A stretch of 36,150 nucleotides of DNA. Source: a virus. Below are positions 22,823-30,872 of the stretch, piece after piece. Each line of letters opens with the position of its first letter. Positions within the stretch are counted from its first letter, which is position 1. The DNA is taken from the IMG/VR virus record IMGVR_UViG_3300036466_000493, positions 1 through 36,150 of that record, one strand, 5' to 3'. The notes beneath the pieces were generated by a model. It saw only the letters and a list, made by a program, of their open reading frames with translations, searched no databases and was not told the DNA's origin. The position numbers and the translations under genes are program-made.

Positions 22823-23659
22823 TTATGCCTCCGGCGTATTTGGGTTAGCTTTAAAACTAAGGGTTGATTGAAAAGTTGTGTGGGAAACCTGCTCTGTTTC
22901 AAGGCACCCATCATTAATGAAATACTGATTCAGCAAGGTGTTCAATAGGCGGATACCTAATGTATTCTTAGCATGAACTTTTACAACAACGTTCATGATG
23001 GTCTCTTCCACGGTTGCCCGGTCGGTGTCCGGAAATAGACGCAAATAATGGGCTAATAGGGCTGAACGCTGTAATGCCACGTACATGGACTCAACAGACA
23101 ACTTTTCTAACCCAAAGGTTAATCCGACGCGTCCTAAGAATTCCGTCTTCAAACCAAATTCACGGAGGCGGTCAATGGTAATATTCTGCTCCCCGTTAAA
23201 CGCTCCGGCAAAGATGAATAGGACGTTATCCACTGGCGCCTGAATGAATTTACCGTAATCACCGAATACCGACGTAGTAGAGGACTCTAAGATGGTCAAG
23301 AACTCATTCTGCACACCGTTTGTGGTCTCATGGGCTAATTCACTATTGGTGTTACCGGAGATAAACAGCTTGTCGAACTCGTCAACAAAGCATAGGGTAA
23401 GGGTAGCTTGGGATTGGGCTAATGGTGCCAATGCCTTACTAACACTGTTACCACTTGTCCCTTCTTTGGTTAACTGGGCGGCGTTAACCTCCAGATATGC
23501 AAGGCTAAACTGCTCAGCTAGAGCCTTAATAATGTGGGACTTACCAGAACCGCTAGGCCCAGTAAGAATAAAGTGTGGACGAATCTCGCCTTGAGACGCC
23601 TGAAAGATCTCAATGATGCGTGTTACATCATTTTTAACGGCTTCTTGTTCTTTAATCAT
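22823..23659 (-). CDS. ClpX-like AAA+ ATPase
   Basis: 278 residues. Walker A GPSGSGKS (34-41), 'AYLEVNAAQLTKEGTSGNSV' (pore-loop like), Walker B LCFVDEFDKLF (D93-E94), 'TTNGVQNEFLTILES' helix, and sensor 1 'NVLFIFAGAFNG'. 'FLGRVGLTFGLEKLS' is the ClpX/HslU-type 'R-F' segment. There is no zinc-binding N-domain, so it is a stripped-down unfoldase or a DNA/protein remodelling ATPase. ClpX-like genes in phages often sit near replication genes; substrate unknown. It starts 106 bases after the preceding gene. Confidence 0.85.
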   Translation of the reverse strand: MIKEQEAVKNDVTRIIEIFQASQGEIRPHFILTGPSGSGKSHIIKALAEQFSLAYLEVNAAQLTKEGTSGNSVSKALAPLAQSQATLTLCFVDEFDKLFISGNTNSELAHETTNGVQNEFLTILESSTTSVFGDYGKFIQAPVDNVLFIFAGAFNGEQNITIDRLREFGLKTEFLGRVGLTFGLEKLSVESMYVALQRSALLAHYLRLFPDTDRATVEETIMNVVVKVHAKNTLGIRLLNTLLNQYFINDGCLETEQVSHTTFQSTLSFKANPNTPEA

Positions 23660-23765
23660 GATAGTTATCTCATTCCAAAGTTTGATAAGTTAAGGCAGTG
23701 GGATCACACCACCAGCTCACATATTAATCTTAGAGTGCGCATGCTGGCACTTTAGTTTATAACGG

Positions 23766-24494
23766 TTACTTTTCTTTAGGTGGCACCAGTTCTAGCTCCG
23801 GACTGCCCGGCTTAATAATAAGACATTCTTCGAAGATCTTACGGTTAGTTTCGCTAAGTGAACGATAGGCCTTAATACTAACTTCCGGCTTAAACTTAAT
23901 CAAGCTATCTTTAGAACCTTCCGGTAGGCGTGAGAATACGGCTTCAAATGCAGCTTCATCTGGCTTGCGATCAAGCTTATGTTTATACTTTAGCTTCCAA
24001 CCATTACCGAGGTCGGAGGTATTGGTTCCTTCTTTCGCATTTGCAATATCAAAAAATGCTCCAGTAAGCTCTTTACGGAGCTCCATTTCAGCCTTTTTCA
24101 ACTGCTTCTGCAGGCCATGAAGCTCCTGCCAAGCTAGCAACCGTAAGTGCTTGTCTTGCGGTAAATCTTTCTCTAGAAAGGTGCTAATAGCCTCGCCAAT
24201 ATCTTTGGACATAATGTCCTCCTTTTTTGGTGTGTTGCTATCACTGGGTTCTTTTGCTTTAAAGCGAGCCGAAGTGGTAGCCGGATGGGTATTCTTTGGC
24301 ATAAACGGCTTTTGTGGTTTATCCGGGTCCGGTAACCCAAGCACCGCCCTAGCTTTACGTAGGTTAGTGGCGCCGTGCTTCTTTTCTAGCGACGCACCAA
24401 AAGCACTGTCATTCCAACAAATGTTTGATGGCTCATTATAAGGCTCTAAACCATGTAACTTACGTAGATCTTTTACGGCTGCTGCAACTGTCAT
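23766..24494 (-). CDS. Two-part protein: unknown N-terminus plus DUF7173-like domain with its own internal start
   Basis: 242 residues. The N-terminal 94 residues are basic, low in motif, with 'LRKLHGLEPYNEPSNICWND' and a Pro/Lys-rich linker. The C-terminal 148 residues (MSKDIGEAISTFLEKDLPQDKHLRLLAWQEL..., 'LGNGWKLKYKHKLDRK', 'LIIKPGSPELELVPP') look like a phage DUF7173-type protein, in relatives usually a stand-alone gene. The ATG of that part, at 24212, is preceded at 6 bases by AAAGGAGG, a near-perfect Shine-Dalgarno, so a short product is likely made as well. Both forms probably exist. Function unknown; it lies between the protease and the ATPase. Confidence 0.65.
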   Translation of the reverse strand: MTVAAAVKDLRKLHGLEPYNEPSNICWNDSAFGASLEKKHGATNLRKARAVLGLPDPDKPQKPFMPKNTHPATTSARFKAKEPSDSNTPKKEDIMSKDIGEAISTFLEKDLPQDKHLRLLAWQELHGLQKQLKKAEMELRKELTGAFFDIANAKEGTNTSDLGNGWKLKYKHKLDRKPDEAAFEAVFSRLPEGSKDSLIKFKPEVSIKAYRSLSETNRKIFEECLIIKPGSPELELVPPKEK

Positions 24495-24544
24495 AATAAT
24501 TCCCTCTTATTCAACATACCTATAGTATAACATGTTTAGAGTAA

Positions 24545-25330
24545 TTAACCTAGCTCTTTTACTACCCTATAATATTGGGTTTTAACCGTTGCCGGCGATG
24601 CCGTTGGTTTAGCCCCTAAATAAGCTCCTTGAAAGGTACTAAAGTCCATTCCAGTCTTATAAATACTTTTGGTAAATGCGCTAAAAGTTGATTTAGACTG
24701 CGTAGGCTGATTACCCGTCCCTTTCACCTTTGACGCCGCTTGATGGATTACTGGAGCCCGGCCTCTAGGATAAGTTGCTTCTATTAATTCTTGATTTGTG
24801 ATTTCGCCATTTTTAAATTTTTCAAAGATTTCCAGTGGTACTTGATATAACTTCCCCATTGTGGCTGCCTTATTCCCTTTAATGTACCGGCGTTCCAAAG
24901 CCGATAGTGGGCGACTTGAGGCACCGTGGGAGCTGACGAAGCATCCGCTATCCATATAGATGGTCACATGAGCCTTAACAGCACCTCGCGATTGAGGCAA
25001 GGTTATACCAAGCTCCGCTAAATTTTTCGTGGAGCGAGGGTTCACTAAGCCTAGCTCCGTAGCAACTGCGCGCCATTCAGCTCCATGACCTGAACCTGGT
25101 GTTAAAGCATGGGCTACTTCATGCACCACTGTGTCCCAGCAAATGGCATAAGGTGCGGCATCTAGGTAGAACTGTGAAACGGCAATTTCCTTCAGGCGGT
25201 AACGGCATTGCCCTAAGCGTTTACTTAAATTGCTCGACGTATCTACAACACATTTCCAACCTACAAGGCCATGCTTATTAAGGAGCTCGTTTGCAGCTAC
25301 TACTAAATCTTCCTGTTGCTGGGTATCCAT
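24545..25330 (-). CDS. SprT-like zinc metalloprotease with C-terminal TQY segment
   Basis: 261 residues. The HEVAH zinc motif is at 70-74 (VVHEVAHALTPGSGHGAEWR) with a third histidine near 82, as in SprT/Spartan proteases that degrade DNA-crosslinked proteins. 'AVSQFYLDAAP' is the usual strand before the active helix. After residue 160 the sequence changes to a Ser/Thr-rich linker and ends 'SPATVKTQYYRVVKELG', reminiscent of the ATxxTQY module of three other proteins here. It starts downstream of a phage-type promoter at 25371-25399, so it heads a new unit. Protease family clear, role in the phage inferred. Confidence 0.8.
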   Translation of the reverse strand: MDTQQQEDLVVAANELLNKHGLVGWKCVVDTSSNLSKRLGQCRYRLKEIAVSQFYLDAAPYAICWDTVVHEVAHALTPGSGHGAEWRAVATELGLVNPRSTKNLAELGITLPQSRGAVKAHVTIYMDSGCFVSSHGASSRPLSALERRYIKGNKAATMGKLYQVPLEIFEKFKNGEITNQELIEATYPRGRAPVIHQAASKVKGTGNQPTQSKSTFSAFTKSIYKTGMDFSTFQGAYLGAKPTASPATVKTQYYRVVKELG

Positions 25331-25370
25331 GTTCTGTTCCTTTGATTACTTAACTCTTTAACATAGATCT

Positions 25371-25399
25371 ATTATCATATAGTCTAGCTTTTAGTACAA
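25371..25399 (-). promoter_or_regulatory. Conserved phage-type promoter before the SprT-like gene
   Basis: Minus strand TTGTAC (25399-25394), 17-bp spacer, GATAAT (25376-25371), 41 bases before the start. Hexamers and spacing equal those at 17404-17432. The 16 bases upstream, containing GATATTCCATTTTA, are also nearly identical, although they are coding at one site and past a stop codon at the other. Confidence 0.75.
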
Positions 25400-25414
25400 G
25401 ACTAAAATGGAATA

Positions 25415-25744
25415 TCAGACTACCTTTCGAGTTGGCTTTGTTCCAACCTGATACATACGTACTTCAATTTGATCGGCATCGCGTTCTGGTTTTACAAAGC
25501 GCCACGTACTAAATACCCAACCTTTTGCTACCTCTGGAAACCCGCACAGCTCCATAAGATCAACTAACTCATTAGCTGTATAGTAGTAATAATTTTGCAT
25601 CTTTTCCGCTGCTTCTAAGAGCCCATGAATATTATTGTGGCTAGAGGCATAAAGAATAACTAAGCGCTGCAACCTTACAGAAAGAGTCCAAAGTTTCGCC
25701 TCTTCCCCGACAATCTTTGAGATACGTACACTTCTAGTTTTCAT
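25415..25744 (-). CDS. Hypothetical helical protein
   Basis: 109 residues from the ATG at 25744 (MKTRSVRISKIVG), 1 base after the stop of the upstream gene, with AAGGTG before it; an earlier in-frame start lies inside that gene. Helices dominate: 'LQRLVILYASSHNNIHGLLEAAEKMQNYYYYTANELVDLME'. It has Trp/Arg near the end and no cysteine motif. Not recognised. Confidence 0.55.
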   Translation of the reverse strand: MKTRSVRISKIVGEEAKLWTLSVRLQRLVILYASSHNNIHGLLEAAEKMQNYYYYTANELVDLMELCGFPEVAKGWVFSTWRFVKPERDADQIEVRMYQVGTKPTRKVV

Positions 25745-25745
25745 G

Positions 25746-26015
25746 CTATTTATCACCTTTAACAAATTCGATCAAACGGGTTACCTTAATAGGGAGGATT
25801 GCCACAATAGCCTTTTCAGCTCGAGCTCGATCCTCGCTGTCACGTATACGCAGGCGCCAAGCGTTCTTTTCCGTAAACACGGTTGCACAGTGTATTGGTC
25901 CGAAACGCAATACCTCTTTTGTGCTGGCGTGGGTCATCTTAAGCGCGATGGAACCAAACTGCCCTTCGGCATTCATAAGGATGTACCCGCTTTCCGCTAT
26001 TACGTTATTGTTCAT
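25746..26015 (-). CDS. Small beta-rich protein, unknown
   Basis: 89 residues: several short strands (GYILMNAEGQFGSIALKM, EVLRFGPIHCATVF), then a basic helix (RLRIRDSEDRARAEKAIVAILPIKV). Its ATG overlaps the preceding stop (ATGA-type). No family recognised. Confidence 0.55.
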   Translation of the reverse strand: MNNNVIAESGYILMNAEGQFGSIALKMTHASTKEVLRFGPIHCATVFTEKNAWRLRIRDSEDRARAEKAIVAILPIKVTRLIEFVKGDK

Positions 26016-26341
26016 AGCGCTTCACCCATGTAAGCTAGGTAAGCTTTCTGTAGCTGCAGCTCAATTTTATCGCATTCTACAAGCTCTAGCATTCCGTTGG
26101 CCAGGCGCTTATACCACTGTAACCCGTTGGTAAATGTAAGATAGGTCATATCGTCAGTACTGATAATGACGTGCCTTGCTTGGTGTTCCTTGACACAGTT
26201 GATACCTAGGTCTGGTTCCCCATAGGCATCTTCTTGCTCTTCTAGTGACTTCATAAAACTTTTATGAAAACTCACTATAACGACAAACATAAAGATCACT
26301 GGGACTGCACAGGCTAGTGCTATGGTTAAATAATGTGACAT
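26012..26341 (-). CDS. Membrane-anchored small protein, unknown
   Basis: 109 residues. One N-terminal hydrophobic span (residues 5-25, LTIALACAVPVIFMFVVIVSF), then a basic/acidic helix (HKSFMKSLEEQEDAYGEPD) and a strand-rich C-terminal domain (HVIISTDDMTYLTFTNGLQWYKRLANGMLELV). Probably inner-membrane with a cytoplasmic domain. Not recognised. Confidence 0.55.
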   Translation of the reverse strand: MSHYLTIALACAVPVIFMFVVIVSFHKSFMKSLEEQEDAYGEPDLGINCVKEHQARHVIISTDDMTYLTFTNGLQWYKRLANGMLELVECDKIELQLQKAYLAYMGEAL

Positions 26342-26383
26342 GCTTAATTTCCTTTTGTTGAGTTAATTTATACCACTAAGTAG

Positions 26384-26411
26384 ATTATAGGGCATAGTTA
26401 GATTAAATCCA
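26384..26411 (-). promoter_or_regulatory. Weak candidate promoter after the prim-pol gene
   Basis: Minus strand TATAAT (26389-26384) preceded at 16 bases by TGGATT (26411-26406), which matches only half of a -35. It lies in the 73-base gap before the 26341 gene, where a new start would be useful. Confidence 0.35.
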
Positions 26412-26414
26412 CTA

Positions 26415-28709
26415 TTACTCTAGAGGCCATTGATCCCCGAGAGCATAGACCTTACCGGATGTTTGAAATTCCTTCTGGGCTTGGGGTTTCGGCATTTCGT
26501 TTAACATACCGCTATCTACCATGGCTTCTATCAGCCCGGTTAGCGCCCGACTTTGGCCTCGGCTATCATTTTTAAAGGATGATAACTGTTTAACGTGATC
26601 CCGCATCCAGCTAGCCGGGATTACCTTACGGTCATGGAACTTTTTAAAGAGACTTTTTGGCTTCTTAGTAAAGTACTCATTAACCTTACGGATAAAATCA
26701 GCTTCCTGTTTCGATTCCCCGTTACCGACCTCACCTTTTTCGAAGCGGTTAAGTAATGTGGCAATATCCTGTTTAACAAAGGCCATAGCCCAATTAAAAT
26801 GCCTTTCAGTAATTACGGGAGCATTATAATTACACCCTACAGCAATCAAAGCAGCTAGCTTCAGTACCTTTAGATGGGCTCGGTTCCATAACTGAGTTAG
26901 GAGCTGATTGCTACTATTATTGATTAGGTCAGTGGTTTCTTTTTCGAAAGCATCGGATAGAACCTTTGACTTGGCATCTAAGACGACATCGACATGTGCT
27001 TCATTGGCTTGCATCGTTAGTACAATGGTAACTAAGTCAGTTAAGCTACGTATTAACGATTCAGCCGGTGGAAACCCATTATTCTCGTTAAGGTACGGGC
27101 GGTTGCCTGTATACTCCCGAATGGTGAAACGCGGTATTAAGCCATCGGCAATATGGTGTTCGCTAAGCCCTTCTAGGAATGTTTCAGGGGTACTTTCCCC
27201 AAGAACACTAAGAGCTGGGCTACGTACTAGATCTGTATTCTTTTCCTTATCCGAATACACAGACGCCTTAAGGGTAGAATGCCAACCGGATTTCTGATAG
27301 AGATCCAGAAGCGCATGGCGTAGGGATACATGAGCCCCCATAGCCTTAGGATCACAAATCTGCTGCAGGGTTAAACCGAACTCACCTAACACAGATAGGA
27401 AGCATGGGCTCTCAGACATGTACTTGACGAGCGCCGGTCCGGAAGCAAAGGCACTTGGCCCCGAGAAGTTATCCACCATAGGTACAGACTTTCTCACAGC
27501 GTTAGTAAGCCTATCTATGCCCCCTACAATACCTTCTTTACCAGTACCCGTCTTAGCCAATAGAATTAGGTAATGATTTAAACCTACCCCTGACACGTTG
27601 TACTGGCGCCCGACCAAACCGGCCATTAAACCAATAGCCCCCATTAACCCAAATTCTCGAACAGGTCTTGCCGCAGAGGCGTAAATGTATTCAGCTAATT
27701 CACCTATTAATCCCGGTGGGAAAAGGTCAGGGTCATCAGGCTGGCTTACCGCTGTATGGGTAGGTTCATTATTAACAATGGCCAGTACTTTTTCTTCGTT
27801 CGTTGAAGTGGCAGCTTGAGCTTCCGGTTTATTGATTAAAGCCTGTACCCTTTTCTCAAGTTCCCCAAAGTCTACCTTAACCGGGGCATTGGCTCGAATC
27901 TTACTTAGGGCGAAGTTAAGATAGGTATCGTTCTTAACCGCTTTTTCTCGTTTCCCTAATTGGGTCATTCTAAAGATGCGTCTTACTTGCTCATTCGAGT
28001 CAGTGTAAAAAGCGATAATAGACAGTAAGGCTAGATCCGCTTCAGATTGACTAGGGTATTCCGAAAAATGGCCATTGCAGAGATCCGTAAATTTTTCCCC
28101 ATTCATGGCGCTCATAGCCATCTCGACAATTTCGGTATCTTCTAGGGTATCAGCTGTCTCAACAAGCTCAACACCTTTAGCCGCACTATCCATCTCGGCA
28201 AATAAAGTATCTAGCATTGGTTGGCAATCTATGATCGGAAGATCTTTTAGAACATTACCAGTACAGACCATATAACGTTGAGTGCTATACATCTCGACGG
28301 TATCACGGTTAACCCCGTGCGGGACACTACCTCTGACCACAATATGAACGCCTCTACCGGATTGGCTGATCTCGGTATAACTTTCGAAGCTGTCCATAAT
28401 CTTTTGGTTGAGCTTTGCATGGGTTTCCCGTTGGTCCTCACTCCATTGTTTATCTGGATTATAAGGATCGTCGAGATCGATAATGCAATAAGGATCTTCA
28501 CTTGATAGTACGAAACCTACGTGTGGCCACTGTTCCGTTCTGCGCTCTAATGCCGCATTGAATGTCGTCCAAGTACGGCTATCAGTCGGTGAAGCCTTGG
28601 TACCGTTCAAAGGGTTAATAGGTATCTTGTCTTGAGACTTAATTACGGCTTTGGTGCCGCAGACCCATTGGTTAAGAGCTTTGAGCTCTGCTGGGATATT
28701 CTCTAGCAT
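26415..28709 (-). CDS. Primase-polymerase fused to a helicase-type ATPase domain
   Basis: 764 residues. The N-terminal AEP (archaeo-eukaryotic primase) domain is about 1-170, with 'YCIIDLDD' (D78, D80), 'ISQSGRGVHIVV' (S117...H122) and 'RYMVCTGN'. A helix-rich linker (about 210-275, 'SEADLALLSIIAFYTDSNEQVRRIFR') corresponds to the segment between primase and helicase in NrS-1-like and other phage prim-pols. The C-terminal ATPase (about 330-650) has Walker A AKTGTGKE (385-392) and resembles DUF3987. It would prime and unwind at the replication fork. It is the largest protein of the operon and lies right after the HTH gene, 9 bases after its stop. Confidence 0.85.
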   Translation of the reverse strand: MLENIPAELKALNQWVCGTKAVIKSQDKIPINPLNGTKASPTDSRTWTTFNAALERRTEQWPHVGFVLSSEDPYCIIDLDDPYNPDKQWSEDQRETHAKLNQKIMDSFESYTEISQSGRGVHIVVRGSVPHGVNRDTVEMYSTQRYMVCTGNVLKDLPIIDCQPMLDTLFAEMDSAAKGVELVETADTLEDTEIVEMAMSAMNGEKFTDLCNGHFSEYPSQSEADLALLSIIAFYTDSNEQVRRIFRMTQLGKREKAVKNDTYLNFALSKIRANAPVKVDFGELEKRVQALINKPEAQAATSTNEEKVLAIVNNEPTHTAVSQPDDPDLFPPGLIGELAEYIYASAARPVREFGLMGAIGLMAGLVGRQYNVSGVGLNHYLILLAKTGTGKEGIVGGIDRLTNAVRKSVPMVDNFSGPSAFASGPALVKYMSESPCFLSVLGEFGLTLQQICDPKAMGAHVSLRHALLDLYQKSGWHSTLKASVYSDKEKNTDLVRSPALSVLGESTPETFLEGLSEHHIADGLIPRFTIREYTGNRPYLNENNGFPPAESLIRSLTDLVTIVLTMQANEAHVDVVLDAKSKVLSDAFEKETTDLINNSSNQLLTQLWNRAHLKVLKLAALIAVGCNYNAPVITERHFNWAMAFVKQDIATLLNRFEKGEVGNGESKQEADFIRKVNEYFTKKPKSLFKKFHDRKVIPASWMRDHVKQLSSFKNDSRGQSRALTGLIEAMVDSGMLNEMPKPQAQKEFQTSGKVYALGDQWPLE

Positions 28710-28718
28710 CGCGAGCTC

Positions 28719-28940
28719 CTAGCTAAATAGTTTCTTACCAGAAAGGTATTCGTATAAGTACTGTGTGCGGTTTACTGCCGGGTTAGGGATCTCACCAGCA
28801 CTAAACTTTTTCAGCCAATAGAAAGGGACCCCGCTTTCCTTATGTATATCTAGTAGGCTACGAGGATCCTTGCGCAATAGGGCAATAGTCTCCGCCATTA
28901 GGGTTTGGGGGTTATCGTAACCATCCGTACTCTGTTCCAT
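28719..28940 (-). CDS. Small Cro/HTH-like DNA-binding regulator
   Basis: 73 residues, first gene of the leftward operon. Residues 17-52 have the helix-turn-helix pattern 'ALLRKDPRSLLDIHKESGVPFYWLKKFSAGEIPNP' ('D-I-h-x-x-S-G-V-p-x-x-h-L-K-K-F-x-x-G'). The rest is short helices. Placed directly at the divergent control region, it is a good candidate for a repressor or Cro-type switch acting on its own promoter and on the plus-strand operon. No binding site is proven; paired TTAGGTTT/AAACCTAA words nearby are candidates. Confidence 0.7.
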   Translation of the reverse strand: MEQSTDGYDNPQTLMAETIALLRKDPRSLLDIHKESGVPFYWLKKFSAGEIPNPAVNRTQYLYEYLSGKKLFS

Positions 28941-28949
28941 TATTTTACC

Positions 28950-29033
28950 TTAGGTTTCATACACAGGTCCCAATTATAATAAATAGGGAAAATTTTACAA
29001 CCCCTTATTTTGTACCTACAATTTTAAACCTAA
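28950..29033. promoter_or_regulatory. Candidate operator words flanking the divergent promoters
   Basis: TTAGGTTT (28950-28957) and its exact reverse complement AAACCTAA (29026-29033) lie 76 bases apart, on either side of the leftward promoter, with a third AAACCTA at 29082-29088 just downstream of the rightward promoter. This is the arrangement expected for a regulator that bridges or co-represses divergent promoters. Confidence 0.35.
28973..29000 (-). promoter_or_regulatory. Leftward early promoter
   Basis: Minus strand TTGTAA (29000-28995), 16-bp spacer, TATAAT (28978-28973), 33 bases before the HTH gene. It is the likely origin of the leftward operon. Confidence 0.65.
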
Positions 29034-29038
29034 TATAG

Positions 29039-29067
29039 TTGATTAATTACTCTACTAGTAGGATAAT
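29039..29067 (+). promoter_or_regulatory. Rightward early promoter
   Basis: TTGATT (29039-29044), 17-bp spacer AATTACTCTACTAGTAG, GATAAT (29062-29067), 37 bases before the ATG at 29104. The spacer begins with the same AATTACTCTA as the denV promoter. It is the likely start of the plus-strand small-gene operon. Confidence 0.75.
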
Positions 29068-29103
29068 AAAGGGGTAGAAACAAACCTATATAAGGAAGGT
29101 AAG

Positions 29104-29295
29104 ATGAGTAACGTAATAATTGGTGATAAAGAATACAGAGCTGTTCCTGTAGTAAAAGGCACTGGCCATAGATGCAGTAAATGCGTGGCGCTTATGGATG
29201 ATGACCTTTGTGATAGCCTACCGGAATGCGCTAGTACCAGCTCCAGAGCATCCTCCATCACTGTGGATCATGTTTATTTCGTTGAGGAGTTTTAG
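29104..29295 (+). CDS. Small cysteine-containing protein, unknown
   Basis: 63 residues, AAGGAAGGTAAG upstream. 'GHRCSKCVALMDDDLCDSLPEC' has four cysteines spaced like a small zinc finger, followed by 'VDHVYFVEEF'. Small Cys-rich proteins of this type are common at the start of phage early operons. First gene of the plus-strand operon. Function unknown. Confidence 0.6.
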   Translation: MSNVIIGDKEYRAVPVVKGTGHRCSKCVALMDDDLCDSLPECASTSSRASSITVDHVYFVEEF

Positions 29296-29296
29296 G

Positions 29297-29770
29297 ATGA
29301 CTTATAATCGTATCATGTGGCGCGGCATTAATGCTAAAAGTCACAAACTAACCCTAATTGTAGACTATCCTGATAAGGTATGGTCTTTTACTGGGGATGG
29401 AGATCGCGCCGTTGCTAACGGCTGGAAAGTCATTCAGGTATATGCTGATGGTACTCCAGTTAAAATGGTAGGGTGTACCGGAGGGTGTGGCTGCACTAAG
29501 CCATCCCATCAATTCGCGAGCAAATTTTCTGATTCAGATAACGGTCTTTTGGTTACCTTATATATCTGTCGCCAATGTGGTGGCCGAGGCGAACCAGAAG
29601 CTTATGTCTTTGATCCTAATCTTATTACTGAACTCCAAAATGCTACGGATAGTTATGCAGCTGCCCTTAAGCAAATGAAACTTGCTCGCGGGATTATTAA
29701 TGAACACCTAGATCGCCTTAATAATGACTGGAACACCTTTCAGACATTTGATGATGTTATGGAGCTATGA
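29297..29770 (+). CDS. Early protein with cysteine clusters, unknown
   Basis: 157 residues from the ATG at 29297, 1 base after the previous stop, with AGGAG upstream; a longer frame begins inside the upstream gene. Residues 1-50 are strand-rich (KLTLIVDYPDKVWSFTGDGDRA). Then 'CTGGCGC' and 'ICRQCGGRGEPEA' make a DnaJ-like zinc site, and a long helix ends the protein (TDSYAAALKQMKLARGIINEHLDRLNNDW). Possibly nucleic-acid or chaperone related; not assigned. Confidence 0.6.
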   Translation: MTYNRIMWRGINAKSHKLTLIVDYPDKVWSFTGDGDRAVANGWKVIQVYADGTPVKMVGCTGGCGCTKPSHQFASKFSDSDNGLLVTLYICRQCGGRGEPEAYVFDPNLITELQNATDSYAAALKQMKLARGIINEHLDRLNNDWNTFQTFDDVMEL

Positions 29771-29772
29771 AT

Positions 29773-29976
29773 ATGAGTAACTACCGGTTAATTGTTGTAG
29801 ATAACCAATTTATCCTTGAAACGATTATTGGTGCCTTGGGTATTCACGTTTGGTACCCAACACCCCCAACGAGAACCCAAATTCGAGACCAGCAAAAGGC
29901 GTTACGTAAAGCGAGACTTAACCCTTTCATGTTCTCTTACACTTATTGTACCAAGCAACGGAGATTCATAAAATGA
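29773..29976 (+). CDS. Small early protein, unknown
   Basis: 67 residues from the ATG at 29773 (MSNYRLIVVDNQF), which has GGAG 8 bases upstream; the ATG at 29767 is only 2 bases from it. Hydrophobic N-terminal half (LIVVDNQFILETIIGALGIHVW), basic C-terminal half (RDQQKALRKARLNP, CTKQRRFIK). Overlaps the next gene by four bases. Not recognised. Confidence 0.5.
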   Translation: MSNYRLIVVDNQFILETIIGALGIHVWYPTPPTRTQIRDQQKALRKARLNPFMFSYTYCTKQRRFIK

Positions 29977-30419
29977 TTACATTCTTATATCGCAGCTATA
30001 TCTCGTACCCTGATGAACTGGCCGACCAGGCTACTATGCGCATCCAGAACATCCCGTATAAGGTCATCAGTGAGACTAAGTGTGGTTGGTGGATTGAGTA
30101 TCCAAATGCCAAGGGTAAGAAATTTGTTCTCGACGGTCCCGGCAAACGTTTCGCTCACCCAACTGTTGAAGAATCTGTTCACGCGCTTATTAAACGCAAG
30201 CAAGCTCATATGCGCCATGTAATCCGCCAGTATGAAGAACTTTCCCATTTTCTTAATCGTACTCATATGGCTACTTTCCTATTCGATGAAGATGCCCCTA
30301 TTGGTATCTTCAACGGCTGGACTAAGACCATTATTGTGGATAATCCTGATGCGCCTAAACTCTTCCGAACCAGCGCACTACGTTACCCGCTCCACCTACT
30401 CAAAGGAAAAGAGCAATGA
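29973..30419 (+). CDS. Early hypothetical protein
   Basis: 148 residues from the ATG at 29973 (MITFLYRSYISYP), with CGGAG upstream. Beta segments (YKVISETKCGWWIEYPNAKGKKFVLDGPG) are followed by a long basic helix (VEESVHALIKRKQAHMRHVIRQYEELSHFLN) and further strands. The first part resembles short phage proteins with a 'C-G-W-W-I' core. Coupled on both sides by ATGA overlaps. Function unknown. Confidence 0.6.
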   Translation: MITFLYRSYISYPDELADQATMRIQNIPYKVISETKCGWWIEYPNAKGKKFVLDGPGKRFAHPTVEESVHALIKRKQAHMRHVIRQYEELSHFLNRTHMATFLFDEDAPIGIFNGWTKTIIVDNPDAPKLFRTSALRYPLHLLKGKEQ

Positions 30420-30637
30420 AATTTGGAATCGATATAGAAGTGCAGCGCGAGCGCAATAAAGAAATGGATGGAACCTATGAACGTAAGTTTGCTTGGTTTC
30501 CAACTGAGCTGCGTAATGGGCAGTGGATATGGTTAGATTATTATTACCGTAATTATGTAGCCGGGATCGAGCATTATAACCTTGGTAAGTATGATGACCT
30601 AAACCCTCACAAGGGATTTAAGGAGAGAACAAAATGA
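30416..30637 (+). CDS. Small aromatic-rich protein, unknown
   Basis: 73 residues. Very rich in Trp and Tyr in 'KFAWFPTELRNGQWIWLDYYYRNYVAG'. ATGA overlap with the gene before and the gene after, so co-translated. No motif recognised. Confidence 0.55.
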   Translation: MKFGIDIEVQRERNKEMDGTYERKFAWFPTELRNGQWIWLDYYYRNYVAGIEHYNLGKYDDLNPHKGFKERTK

Positions 30638-30870
30638 ACAAGGTTAAACCAATAGCAGTAATCTGCCAGAGCCGCCGTCAATTTGATGATTGGTTAAATT
30701 GGTGGTTGAATCCAGAAGAGCGCGCTAAGTTCGTTTGCATTACCCGCGATCAGGACTTCCGCGGACAGACCTTCAGTCAAATGATAAAGCTCGGTAACTG
30801 GTATCATAACCCAAATGCAACCGAGCTAATCACCCAAGCACAACTACGAATCGAACCGAGAGGGAAGTAA
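30634..30870 (+). CDS. Small early protein, unknown
   Basis: 78 residues: 'IAVICQSRRQFDDWLNWWLNPEERAKFVCITRDQDFRGQTFSQMIKLGNWY'. This pattern ('I-C-x-S-x-x-Q-F-D-x-W', 'F-V-x-I-T-x-x-D-x-x-x-G...') suggests a small Rossmann-like or ATPase-like strand-helix unit as in 'P-loop-lacking' phage proteins. Not identified. Overlaps the previous gene by four bases. Confidence 0.5.
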   Translation: MNKVKPIAVICQSRRQFDDWLNWWLNPEERAKFVCITRDQDFRGQTFSQMIKLGNWYHNPNATELITQAQLRIEPRGK

Positions 30871-30872
30871 CC

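Noticed and set aside
28719-28940. Lysogeny repressor
   Set aside because: The protein is HTH-like but short and there is no integrase, excisionase or attachment site in the window, so a temperate lifestyle cannot be claimed.
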